Assembly (NCBI GenBank): GCA_030427905.1
Contig: JAUICL010000002.1
Coordinates: 186,001-250,000, forward strand
Reading direction: 5' to 3'
DNA: 64,000 bases
Source of the DNA: Bacteroidia bacterium
Lineage (GTDB): Bacteria > Bacteroidota > Bacteroidia > Flavobacteriales_D > Cryomorphaceae
Shown piece by piece: positions 43,138-51,502 of this stretch (the stretch's first letter is position 1; each line of letters begins with the position of its first letter). The notes under the pieces were generated by a model, which worked only from the letters and a program-made list of their open reading frames with translations, was not told the origin of the DNA and made no database searches. Both the position numbers and the translations under genes were made by a program.

Positions 43138-44806
43138 AAAGATCCTTAAAATAGGTGGTATAGCCGTTTTGGCGCTCATCCTAATTCTAGTGGTGACCTT
43201 CGTGCTCAAGGTGCGTCTGCCCGAACCGGAAATTGGCGATTACGATCAGAATAGGGTGCAGGTAGAGTCTTTTGGTGATACGATGTATATCGCCAACAAC
43301 GGTTCCTGGCTGGTAGAGAATGACTACGAGACCTGGGAAATGTACCTGACAGGTGGTGCCTATGAGCGGGGACTTGTTTTTGGGGAAATGGCTCGGACCT
43401 TAAACGCTGAAAAGGAATCAGCTTTTGTAAGAGAAATCAATAATCGGGTTCCTTCTGAATCGTATCTCAATTTCTTGAAGTACCTGGTGGGCTGGTTTAA
43501 TCGCGATATGGACGAGTACATTTCTGATGAGTACAAGGAAGAGATTTTTGGAGCTTCGCGCTCGCTACCAGACTCCATGGACTATATCGCTCCTAAGTTT
43601 CACAGAGCGCTGAGTTATCACGGAGCCCACGATATCGGCCATGCTTTACAAAACATGAATCTGGTTGGTTGCACGGCCTTGGGCGTATGGGGCGAGCAAT
43701 CCGAAGACAGCTTGCTGCTTATTGGACGCAACTTTGATTTTTATTTTGGGAACGAATTTGCTAAAGACCCTATCCTGGCATTCGTCAATCCAGATAAGGG
43801 CTACCGCTTCGCATCCATCACCTGGGCCTGTTTCAGTGGCGTGGTTTCGGGTATGAATGAAGAAGGTCTGACAGTGACGTTGAATTCGGCGAAATCTTCT
43901 ATTCCATCAAAAGGTAAGACACCCGTATCGATCATTGCCAGAGAAATATTGCAGTACGCGTCTACGATTGATGAAGCTTTTGCCATTGCTGAGCGACACG
44001 AGTCTTTCGTTTCGGAATCTTTCTTGATCGGATCCAAAAATGATGGTCGCGCAGCAGTGATTGAAAAGACACCCGATGCTACTGTGCTCAAAGACGATTA
44101 TGATCAAGAGCTCGTTTTGACCAATCACTATACCAGTGAAGCGCTAAAAGATTCTCCAGAAAACCTTTCGTATTTGGAAGAAGGGGTGTCACAGTATCGG
44201 TACAACCGGGTAGGGGAGCTAAACCGTGAGATAGAGCGAGTAGGAGCGCGAGAAATGGCTTATATCATGCGCGATAGATTTGGTGCAGGTGGGGTGAATA
44301 TTGGCTTGGCGAATGAAAAAGCAATCAATCAGCTGCTTTGTCACCACTCGGTAATTTTTTCTCCATTCGAGCTCAAGATGTGGGTGTCGACGCCGCCTTA
44401 CCAGCTCGGAGCATATTTGGCGTACGATCTAAACGAAGTTTTTGCTGATCCTGCACCCCGCGTGCATTACGTGGATAGCTTGAAGATCAGCCCAGATCCC
44501 TTTCTCTACACCAAAAGGTACCAGGCATTTGAAGAATACGCAGCGATCAAAGATCGGATAGAACGATCGGTGAACACGGGTGCCATGCTCGAATTGGATC
44601 AAAGCGAAATTGAAGATTATGTGAGTGGAAATCCCGATGGTTATCTCACTTACTACTACCTGGGCAAGTATTTCGAAAGTAAGGGAGAATACGAAGAGGC
44701 CATTGAAGCTTTTGAAATGGGCCTGACCAAGTCCATCGCCCGGAAATCTGAAGAGCAGTATATGTCTGGACGAATCACCGAACTCAAAAAGTCGCTCCGT
44801 GATTAA
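43124..44806 (+). CDS. C45-type N-terminal-nucleophile acyltransferase with TPR tail
   Basis: A protein of 560 residues with an N-terminal membrane anchor (about 9-28, IGGIAVLALILILVVTFVL) and a domain of the acyl-CoA:6-aminopenicillanate acyltransferase / peptidase C45 family. The autoproteolysis site is LVGCTALGVW with nucleophile Cys183, followed by RNFDFYFGNE and GMNEEGLTVTLN. A C-terminal helical region (about 490-555, YYYLGKYFESKGEYEEAIEA) is TPR-like. In flexirubin loci a similar enzyme is thought to join the aryl-polyene acid to dialkylresorcinol by an ester bond; that role here is an inference. The start at 43124 supplies the anchor; it overlaps acpS by 8 bp. Confidence 0.82.
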   Translation: MSKLKKILKIGGIAVLALILILVVTFVLKVRLPEPEIGDYDQNRVQVESFGDTMYIANNGSWLVENDYETWEMYLTGGAYERGLVFGEMARTLNAEKESAFVREINNRVPSESYLNFLKYLVGWFNRDMDEYISDEYKEEIFGASRSLPDSMDYIAPKFHRALSYHGAHDIGHALQNMNLVGCTALGVWGEQSEDSLLLIGRNFDFYFGNEFAKDPILAFVNPDKGYRFASITWACFSGVVSGMNEEGLTVTLNSAKSSIPSKGKTPVSIIAREILQYASTIDEAFAIAERHESFVSESFLIGSKNDGRAAVIEKTPDATVLKDDYDQELVLTNHYTSEALKDSPENLSYLEEGVSQYRYNRVGELNREIERVGAREMAYIMRDRFGAGGVNIGLANEKAINQLLCHHSVIFSPFELKMWVSTPPYQLGAYLAYDLNEVFADPAPRVHYVDSLKISPDPFLYTKRYQAFEEYAAIKDRIERSVNTGAMLELDQSEIEDYVSGNPDGYLTYYYLGKYFESKGEYEEAIEAFEMGLTKSIARKSEEQYMSGRITELKKSLRD

Positions 44807-45194
44807 AGGCATAGGAAACGATATAGTGGAAGTAGCGCGATTGGAGAAATCCCTGACACGCGATGCTTTTAAAGAAAAAGTATTCTCGCAAGCCGAGATA
44901 CAGTACTGCGAGCAAAGTAGTGCTGGAGTTCAAAGCTACGCTGGGAAATTTGCAGCGAAGGAAGCCTTTTTTAAGGCTTTGGGAACGGGGTGGCGTGGAC
45001 AAATCGAGCTGTTCGAAGTAGAAGTCATAAACGATGAGCTCGGCAAGCCGCACATCCATTTGTCTTCGAGTTCAAAAGTGGCTTTGGGTGAATGGGGATT
45101 GTGTACATTTCACGTGGCTATTTCGCATGCGGCTGGCTTAGCCATTGCCCATGTAGTTGCTGAAAAAAACGAGAACGATGGAGATGCTGAATAA
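44799..45194 (+). CDS. acpS: holo-ACP synthase (4'-phosphopantetheinyl transferase)
   Basis: A 131-residue AcpS-type enzyme that transfers 4'-phosphopantetheine from CoA to the serine of ACPs. Family motifs are IGNDIVEVARLEKSL (metal-binding Asp) and FAAKEAFFKALGTG, with HVAISHAAGLAIAHV at the end. It starts with GTG overlapping the previous stop. A dedicated copy inside the cluster would activate its two ACPs. It overlaps the AMP-ligase gene by 17 bp. Confidence 0.93.
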   Translation: MIKGIGNDIVEVARLEKSLTRDAFKEKVFSQAEIQYCEQSSAGVQSYAGKFAAKEAFFKALGTGWRGQIELFEVEVINDELGKPHIHLSSSSKVALGEWGLCTFHVAISHAAGLAIAHVVAEKNENDGDAE

Positions 45195-46419
45195 GGTGTT
45201 GGCTGAAACTGTAGTGCGAGTCGCTCGTCAATCGCCTTACTACAAGAACGTTTATGAGCGCGAAGGAATTCAGTTGGGTGAGTCGATGACTGTGGCAGAT
45301 TTTGAACGCATACCCCTCACCACCAAAGACGATGTGCAGGCCCACGCCATGGATTTTTGGGCTGCCACCAAAACTGAGATTCTAGACTATTCGAGCACAT
45401 CTGGTACTCAGGGAAAACCAGTGACCGTGCCCCTTACCGATGGAGACTTGACAAGGCTCGCCGCTGTGGAAGCGCACTCATTCAAGCTAGCTGGAATAGG
45501 ACCTGATGATACCATTTTGCTCACGACCACCATCAACAGAAGGTTTATGGCGGGTCTCGCTTATCAGCTAGGAGCACGGGCAATCGGTGCGGGAATTGTC
45601 AGAACGGGTCCCGGACTGATTTCGCATCAAATTGAGACCATTTTTGATCTCACTCCAACCGTTATCATTGCCGTGCCATCGTTTATCGCCAAAATGCTGG
45701 AGTATGCAAAGGAAGCTGGAATAGACCTTGCGCAGTCATCCGTTCGGAAGATAATCTGTATCGGCGAGTCTATCCAGAATGCTGACTTCAGCCCCAATTC
45801 ACTTGCTCGTCACATCACAGATCAGTGGGATGTGGAATTATTCTCCACTTACGCTTCATCCGAGATGCAGACGGCATTCACATCGTGTAGCCAGCATATG
45901 GGGGGGCACGTGAACGAGAGTAAGATTTTCATTGAAATCCTAGATGACAATGGAGCTAAAGTTCCCGATGGAACAGTTGGTGAGTTGGTAATTACCACAC
46001 TTGGAGTCGAGGGTTTTCCGCTCATCCGGTTTCGGACGGGAGATGTATGCGCTTTGCACACCACGCCATGTCCTTGTGGAGACCCAAGTCCGCGGATTGG
46101 TCCGGTGCTTGGGCGTTTAAAGCAAATGATAAAATGTAAAGGGACTACCTGCTATCCTCAAGCTCTCTTTAATGTCCTGGACGAAGACCGAAGCGTAAAG
46201 GACTACCAAGTACAGGTGGAACACGATGATCTTGGCAATGACAAGGTGACCGTGTTTTACGTGGCAGGCCATGGATTTGACCCAGAAGACTTGAAACGAA
46301 AATTCAAGAGTCAGATCAGATTTACCCCGGAAATTAGATTGATTTCCGACGCCGATCTTCAAGCTCGAAAGCATCCTGAAGAAAATCGAAAAAGTCTCAG
46401 CTTTTTGGACTTGCGCTAA
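45178..46419 (+). CDS. AMP-ligase, phenylacetate-CoA ligase-like
   Basis: A protein of 413 residues of the ANL adenylating superfamily, PaaK branch: phosphate-binding loop DYSSTSGTQGKPV, LTTTINRRFMAGLAYQLGA, STYASSEMQTAFTSC and RFRTGDVCALH, with a short C-terminal domain. The likely role is to activate the aromatic starter acid (p-coumarate from the lyase) and load it on CoA or an ACP. The start is placed at ATG 45178, overlapping acpS by 17 bp. It closes the plus arm, 9 bp from the convergent halogenase-like gene. Confidence 0.85.
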   Translation: MEMLNKVLAETVVRVARQSPYYKNVYEREGIQLGESMTVADFERIPLTTKDDVQAHAMDFWAATKTEILDYSSTSGTQGKPVTVPLTDGDLTRLAAVEAHSFKLAGIGPDDTILLTTTINRRFMAGLAYQLGARAIGAGIVRTGPGLISHQIETIFDLTPTVIIAVPSFIAKMLEYAKEAGIDLAQSSVRKIICIGESIQNADFSPNSLARHITDQWDVELFSTYASSEMQTAFTSCSQHMGGHVNESKIFIEILDDNGAKVPDGTVGELVITTLGVEGFPLIRFRTGDVCALHTTPCPCGDPSPRIGPVLGRLKQMIKCKGTTCYPQALFNVLDEDRSVKDYQVQVEHDDLGNDKVTVFYVAGHGFDPEDLKRKFKSQIRFTPEIRLISDADLQARKHPEENRKSLSFLDLR

Positions 46420-46428
46420 AATACCACT

Positions 46429-47652
46429 CTAATTTTCGCTCGATAATATGTGAGCGAGTGTAGGTATGGTGCGCTTGTACTTTCGAAGGATTGAGTTCGT
46501 ATCGTCCCAAACATATCCCGCAAGAATTGAACAAATCTGATTTTTGATCATTTCATTCGGCTTTTCGGCAAAGAAAATTTTCTGAAGTGTCCCGTCATAC
46601 CACCAATCCACAAAACTTTTGAAGACATCTAATCCAGTTTGAATGGGAGCTAGGTACTCTTTATTCCAGTCAACTTTTTCACCCTTTATTTGCTTTGCAA
46701 CGAGTTCTCCGGCCATTTCGCCAGAGACCAATGCCATGGTAACACCAGACGAAAAAATAGGATCGATAAACCCGAAGGCATTTCCGGCAAGAACCCAGCC
46801 ATCACCAAAGAACGATTTGGTTTTACTGCCGTAAGCTCTTATCCGCTGAGCTGGAAATGTCTGGTCGTATTTTGCGTATCGATCGTGGTGCTCGCCGATC
46901 TCTTCGATCCATTTCTTGAGTTCATCATCTGCCGATTCGGCGCTATCGCATTGGGGTGAAACCACCCCTATGGAAGTAGAGCCGTCAGCAAAGGCAATTT
47001 CCCAAGACCAGGTGTCGGGCTTGTGGCAAATCACGTTGATCTTGTTTTTCCAATTGCCATGCCCGGTTTTATCAACGACATGCCCAAAAACGGCTTGCCG
47101 CGCGATCCCATCAATTGGCTCTTCGAGACCAAAAAGTCTGGAAAGGACTTTGCCATAGCCGCTCGCATCAATTATCTGCTGGGCTTTTACTTGATGCTCG
47201 ACTCCGGTTTTATCAGAAAATGACACTACTGAATTCCCACTTTTTTCTAAAACAACGTCGGTCACTGTGGCGCCGTAGATGATTTCAACGCCTTTTCGCT
47301 CCACTTCATCGGCAAGGATTTTATCGAATTCACTCCGCTTCACATGCCAAGCATGATCCCAGCCTGCAGTGTGTTGCACGCTAAAATCGAATTCGCAGAG
47401 CTTGTCTTCTGAATAAAATCGCGCTCCCGTTTTGATCAGAAAATTGGCCTTTTGGATTGCTGGCAAAAAGCCGCCTTTCTCCAAACTATCCAAGCACCTG
47501 GGCAAAAGGCTCTCACCAATCGAGAATCTCGGAAATTTACTCTTCTCGAGAATAATGGTGTCGATTCCCGCGTCTGCGAGAATGGAAGCTGCCATTGTTC
47601 CCGCTGGCCCCGCTCCTAAAATGACTGCCGTCCTATCTTTCATCTCTCTCAT
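46429..47652 (-). CDS. FAD-dependent halogenase-like oxidoreductase
   Basis: A protein of about 407 residues similar to flavin-dependent halogenases and related hydroxylases: GxGxxG motif ILGAGPAGTMAASILADAG, the hallmark FPRFSIGESLLPRCLD, a lysine in FLIKTGARFY at the position of the halogenase catalytic Lys, and WSWEIAF at the position of the WxWxIP signature (Pro replaced by Ala). It may chlorinate or hydroxylate the aromatic head; chlorinated flexirubins are known. ATG 47652 lies one base after the upstream stop; ATG 47643 is an alternative. It is the last gene of the minus arm. Confidence 0.8.
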   Translation of the reverse strand: MREMKDRTAVILGAGPAGTMAASILADAGIDTIILEKSKFPRFSIGESLLPRCLDSLEKGGFLPAIQKANFLIKTGARFYSEDKLCEFDFSVQHTAGWDHAWHVKRSEFDKILADEVERKGVEIIYGATVTDVVLEKSGNSVVSFSDKTGVEHQVKAQQIIDASGYGKVLSRLFGLEEPIDGIARQAVFGHVVDKTGHGNWKNKINVICHKPDTWSWEIAFADGSTSIGVVSPQCDSAESADDELKKWIEEIGEHHDRYAKYDQTFPAQRIRAYGSKTKSFFGDGWVLAGNAFGFIDPIFSSGVTMALVSGEMAGELVAKQIKGEKVDWNKEYLAPIQTGLDVFKSFVDWWYDGTLQKIFFAEKPNEMIKNQICSILAGYVWDDTNSILRKYKRTIPTLAHILSSEN

Positions 47653-47653
47653 T

Positions 47654-48706
47654 CTACTTTTTCTGGCACTTGAGAATGGTGTGGTAACTATCGCCGATAA
47701 GCTCAAATGTTTCCACCACTTTAAGTCCACTCGCATCGATCAATTTCTTCATCACATCGATGCTGTACATCTTCGAGTTACCATTGGCCATCGTCGTAAA
47801 ATAGAGCGATGTAGCGATTAGACAATACTCCGCAGCCGGGTATTTCTGGTTGTTGAAGAAAGGCTCCAAGATGTACACGTTGGTATTTTCATCTATCGCC
47901 TGATGCACATTCTTCAGGATTTGAAGTATTTCAGCTTTGGAGAAGCAATCTAGAAACTGACTCATCCATACGGTGTCGGCTCCTTGGGGAATTTTCTGGA
48001 AGGGGTCGAGTAGGTCTATGGGGTGATAGGTGACATGAGCACCAAGCCCTTTTTCTTCAATGTTTTGACGCGCTACCTTCAGCTGAATGGGTAAATCTAG
48101 CAAGGTCACAGCTAGATTTGGGTTCCGCTCTTTGCAAGCCATTGCCCACTTCCCAGTATTAGCACCAATGTCAAAAATGTGCCTTGGATTATCTTGAAAG
48201 ATGATGTCCATGGCATAGGGGAAGGCATCATCAGAATAGTAGTGATCGAATTCGAACCACGACTTTTTAGCTGGCTCAGGTAAGTCTGACAGGCCTTCAT
48301 ATACAGTGGGCCAATCGCCCAGGACTTTTAATCCCGCTGGTCGCCCTTCACGAATGCTTTCTGTTGTGAATTTGGCACCGTCATAGCACACATCTTTCAC
48401 GAAGTTCATATTGACTCTAGTCAACTCATCCATCAATATAAATACCCCGACTTTGGTGATTTGGAACGCGTCGCCTACTTCTTCAATCAGGTCTGATGCC
48501 AATGCGGCTTCGACTAAGATTTCTGCTCCATATTCGCTTATTTCACAGGTCTCTTGGATACTTCCTATCGTAGCACGCCCCCTTTTGGTTCGGATATGTT
48601 CCAATACGCCAAGTTCTTTCATAGCTACGATAGCTTGAAAAAATACAGGACCAAAAACCAGTTTCTGGGCTTTGTATTTGGCACTTAGTGCGGTTGGTGT
48701 TTTCAT
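47654..48706 (-). CDS. SAM-dependent O-methyltransferase
   Basis: A 350-residue class I methyltransferase of the plant-like O-methyltransferase/hydroxyneurosporene type: an N-terminal winged-helix dimerisation domain (about 20-110), SAM motif FDIGANTGKWAMACKE, then VTLLDLPIQLKVARQNI and WMSQFLDCFSKAEILQIL. It lacks the His of classical catechol enzymes at the place I can judge. It probably methylates the phenolic ring of the aryl polyene, as methylated rings are common in this pigment class. It is followed immediately by the halogenase-like gene. Confidence 0.85.
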   Translation of the reverse strand: MKTPTALSAKYKAQKLVFGPVFFQAIVAMKELGVLEHIRTKRGRATIGSIQETCEISEYGAEILVEAALASDLIEEVGDAFQITKVGVFILMDELTRVNMNFVKDVCYDGAKFTTESIREGRPAGLKVLGDWPTVYEGLSDLPEPAKKSWFEFDHYYSDDAFPYAMDIIFQDNPRHIFDIGANTGKWAMACKERNPNLAVTLLDLPIQLKVARQNIEEKGLGAHVTYHPIDLLDPFQKIPQGADTVWMSQFLDCFSKAEILQILKNVHQAIDENTNVYILEPFFNNQKYPAAEYCLIATSLYFTTMANGNSKMYSIDVMKKLIDASGLKVVETFELIGDSYHTILKCQKK

Positions 48707-48732
48707 GTATCTTGAATGTCTTTTGCTTAAAA

Positions 48733-49923
48733 CTAGTTTTCTAATCTACTGGGACCTTTCAGTCTCCTATACACTCCCAGACCGAGGTAAGTCACAGCAA
48801 AACCGATGACTCCGGCTATGGCTGCCAGCACAATGGCTCCCACGATGTACTGAACAAATCCATTGTGGATAGTAGCTAGTGATATCTCGTTTGAAAGATC
48901 AAGGTATTGTGGATCGTCGACAAAATTAGCTCCGACTCGATAGCTGGCATACAGAATGAAAGGTATCATGGGAGGGATGCTAATGTTTGCAGCTACAATA
49001 AATATGGCTTTGTTCAGTTTGAGAAAATGCGCGGTTGGAATTCCGACGATCAATTGATACCCCCAAATTGGGAAAATACCCATGAATAAGCCGAATCCGA
49101 TAGATGACGATTTCCTAAATACAGATTCTTCGCGGTTGAAAAGTTGCTCTCGGATAAATTTTCGAATGTTTTCTCTAGTGAGTTTTTTCAGAAATCGAAC
49201 GGGAATGTAATAGAGCAGTGCGAGCGTTACCAACACAGTGTTCAAAACGCTGATACGAGTAAAATCTCTAGAGGGCCTGAAATGAGAAATGCGTTCTTTC
49301 CCCTCGTCATAGTGCACTTTGATGGGTTCATTCACTACTGGAATTCCTTCCCAGGCTGCCTTCACGATCACTTCTATTTCAAATTCGAACTTGGTGGTCC
49401 AGTACGATCTCTCTTTCATGGCGTGGAGCGGGTAGAGCCTGAATCCCGACTGCGTGTCAGAAAGCTTAATTCCAGTTTCGAACCAGAACCAAAAATTGGA
49501 GAATTTGTTGCCGAAGCTGCTCTTGCCTGGGATGTGGTCTTCGTCGAGATTTCGCGACCCAATTATCAAAGAGCTAGGATCTTTGTCGGAAGCATCCACC
49601 AGGGCTTTGATGTCTTCCGGAAAGTGTTGACCGTCGCTATCGATCGAAATGAGCCGACCGTATTTCTGCGCTCTGGCCCACTTAAACGCCGAGCGCAGGG
49701 CTTGACCTTTCCCTTTGTTGGTCGGGTGAGTGATCACGGAAATTTGATTCCCAAAGCTCTCGAGAATTTCTGCGGTGCTGTCAGTGGCACCATCGTTTAT
49801 TACAACTAGGGGATACCCAAACTGCAGCGAATCCCGAATCGTTCGAGCAAGGGTTTTTTCGTTGTTGTACGTGGGTATGGCGATGCAAATAGCCAATGAT
49901 ATGTCATTCGAGAATTCGCTCAA
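48733..49923 (-). CDS. glycosyltransferase family 2 fused to DUF2062 membrane domain
   Basis: A 396-residue protein with an N-terminal GT-A domain like dolichol-phosphate mannosyltransferases (IAIPTYNNEKTLARTI, the VINDGATDSTAEIL motif, and SIDSDGQHFPEDI carrying the D-x-D metal site) and a C-terminal DUF2062 membrane domain (about 255-390, FGLFMGIFPIWGYQLIVG). It would transfer a sugar to a lipid or lipid-linked acceptor at the inner membrane. It is a recurrent member of aryl-polyene/flexirubin loci, although its product is not established. It overlaps the hotdog gene by 4 bp. Confidence 0.85.
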   Translation of the reverse strand: MSEFSNDISLAICIAIPTYNNEKTLARTIRDSLQFGYPLVVINDGATDSTAEILESFGNQISVITHPTNKGKGQALRSAFKWARAQKYGRLISIDSDGQHFPEDIKALVDASDKDPSSLIIGSRNLDEDHIPGKSSFGNKFSNFWFWFETGIKLSDTQSGFRLYPLHAMKERSYWTTKFEFEIEVIVKAAWEGIPVVNEPIKVHYDEGKERISHFRPSRDFTRISVLNTVLVTLALLYYIPVRFLKKLTRENIRKFIREQLFNREESVFRKSSSIGFGLFMGIFPIWGYQLIVGIPTAHFLKLNKAIFIVAANISIPPMIPFILYASYRVGANFVDDPQYLDLSNEISLATIHNGFVQYIVGAIVLAAIAGVIGFAVTYLGLGVYRRLKGPSRLEN

Positions 49924-50327
49924 GCGTTTCCTGTTTCAGTGAAAACGCACTTCATCTTGAAGTGAACTTTTCCATTTTCCATTTCAGAACTCGCCGAAGC
50001 TTTGATCTCACCAGATTCCGCCTGATCCACGCTGATCTTGATTTCCAAAGCTGAACACTTCCTTGGATCCACCATTTCAATAAACTTAATCTGAGAAGCA
50101 GATTTCATCCGGATCTTCTTGCTCAGCGTGCGCTCAACGAGTGTTTTGATCAAATTGGTGATGACCACCCCAGGCAATATGGGCTGACCCGGAAAATGAC
50201 CCATGAATACTTCGTGGCTTGGATCAATGCTCACTTGAGCCGTGATGAGTTCGTTTTCAAGCGAAACTTGGTTGATGGCGAAAATGCCTGAAGCTTTACT
50301 GGTCAATTTTATTGAGTTTGATTTCAA
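49920..50327 (-). CDS. FabZ-like 3-hydroxyacyl-ACP dehydratase
   Basis: A 135-residue hotdog-fold protein with the FabZ active-site motif MGHFPGQPILPGV (catalytic His). It is expected to dehydrate 3-hydroxyacyl-ACP intermediates during chain extension. A second hotdog protein at 56859-57272 may share or divide this work. It overlaps the upstream gene by 32 bp and the glycosyltransferase by 4 bp. Confidence 0.8.
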   Translation of the reverse strand: MKSNSIKLTSKASGIFAINQVSLENELITAQVSIDPSHEVFMGHFPGQPILPGVVITNLIKTLVERTLSKKIRMKSASQIKFIEMVDPRKCSALEIKISVDQAESGEIKASASSEMENGKVHFKMKCVFTETGNA

Positions 50328-50892
50328 AATTCAAAAACTGGTGGTTTAAGTCAATTTTACTCGGAACCGCATCACCGTTTTCGTAGGTCAAATTTAAACT
50401 TCTCTTCATAGGTTTTAGCCAGCCGCGCTCGCGAATTTCAAGGATTCTTTCACCTGATTCATTCAACTTGTAGCGCGCTTTGATTCCTTTCGATTTGACA
50501 ATAAAATCGGTATTCTTTTTCACCTTGACTTTCCGATTCCAAATCAAATTGGCTTGAGTGAGTAGTATGATGCTCTTTTCTAGTTCCGAAATGGCCCGTT
50601 TGCGTTTGCTCAGAGCGGCTATCGACTTTTTCCACCGCATACCTTCTTCCGAAATCTGTCCTTCTAGAAGTGTTGTTCCCATCTTTGCGATTAGATTTAC
50701 CTGAACAGCCGAGTCGAGCCTGTTGATCACAAAGAGTCCACTTACGATCACGTCTTTTCGCTCGAGTGAAATGTCGTAGACAAGTCCATCATCGGCGAGC
50801 TCTGCAAGGGGTGTTGTAGGCTGAGCGCAGAGATGCTCCCCCACCATCATGGCTAAGCACAGGAGAAGGATTTTATTTGAGCTCGAAAACAT
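50296..50892 (-). CDS. exported protein of unknown function next to LolA
   Basis: A protein of about 198 residues: signal peptide (ILLLCLAMMVGEHLCAQ), then a beta-strand-rich body with many basic and acidic residues (GLVYDISLERKDVIVSG, KVKVKKNTDFIVKSKGIKAR). There is no lipobox. I do not recognise the family. Its place directly after the LolA-like gene suggests a partner receiving or handling the same cargo, as the LolB/DUF3261-type proteins do in proteobacterial aryl-polyene clusters; this is inference. ATG 50892 is chosen to give a normal signal peptide. Confidence 0.55.
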   Translation of the reverse strand: MFSSSNKILLLCLAMMVGEHLCAQPTTPLAELADDGLVYDISLERKDVIVSGLFVINRLDSAVQVNLIAKMGTTLLEGQISEEGMRWKKSIAALSKRKRAISELEKSIILLTQANLIWNRKVKVKKNTDFIVKSKGIKARYKLNESGERILEIRERGWLKPMKRSLNLTYENGDAVPSKIDLNHQFLNFEIKLNKIDQ

Positions 50893-51502
50893 CTTTGGGT
50901 AGTGGATCATTCACTCGCGTATCACTAAACTCGATCAGGGTTGAATTGCCCTGGCTCTCCAGAATCTTGATTGAGCCCACCTGCAAATCTGTTTTGGCGA
51001 AAGCAATATTCATCTGAGTGATGTAATCTTTCATGAAAGCATCAGATGGCACCAACTCAACAATGTAATAATTCGCAGATTCCAGATAGGTTTTAGAAAA
51101 CTTAGGGTCGTCTAGAATAGTGCCTTCCACCGACGAAATAATAAGCTTATTGATGTCTTCGAATACTTTGTTGGCACTCATGTCGTACTGCGAAGACTTT
51201 CCTGCGTCGTCAATTGAAATTTGCCCGCCCTTCATGACAATGGTGTACGAGAATGGTTTTTGATAAGACCATCTCAGCGAGTTGGGTTTTTGAAAAGCGA
51301 TGCTTCCCTCCGAGATAATCGGATTTTTCATAACGCGCAATACCTTTTTCTGAATGAAATTGGCCTGCAGCGTATTTGTCGTTTTAGAAATCTCAAACAA
51401 GGCCTTTTTGAACGCTGTGGTATCTGACATGGCCTTGATGTCTTGGCCTATGGCATCAGTGATGGCGAAAGCCAGGAATAAAATTAAGGCGTAGTTCTTC
51501 AC
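50873..51502 (-). CDS. LolA-like periplasmic carrier protein
   Basis: A protein of about 209 residues with a signal peptide (YALILFLAFAITDAIGQ) and the LolA/LolB half-barrel fold: TTNTLQANFIQKKVLRVMKN, GSIAFQKPNSLRWSYQKPFS and LIEFSDTRVNDPLPKDVFEL. LolA carries lipoproteins across the periplasm; copies in aryl-polyene loci are thought to carry the pigment or its lipid conjugate to the outer membrane. GTG at 51502 is taken as the start because it gives a clean signal peptide and overlaps the previous stop (GTGA); an ATG at 51562 would add 20 charged residues before it. Confidence 0.82.
   Translation of the reverse strand: MKNYALILFLAFAITDAIGQDIKAMSDTTAFKKALFEISKTTNTLQANFIQKKVLRVMKNPIISEGSIAFQKPNSLRWSYQKPFSYTIVMKGGQISIDDAGKSSQYDMSANKVFEDINKLIISSVEGTILDDPKFSKTYLESANYYIVELVPSDAFMKDYITQMNIAFAKTDLQVGSIKILESQGNSTLIEFSDTRVNDPLPKDVFELK

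Noticed and set aside
47652-47736. Longer N-terminus of the halogenase-like protein
   Set aside because: It would overlap the end of the methyltransferase gene and add 28 residues before the nucleotide-binding motif, where this family normally begins.
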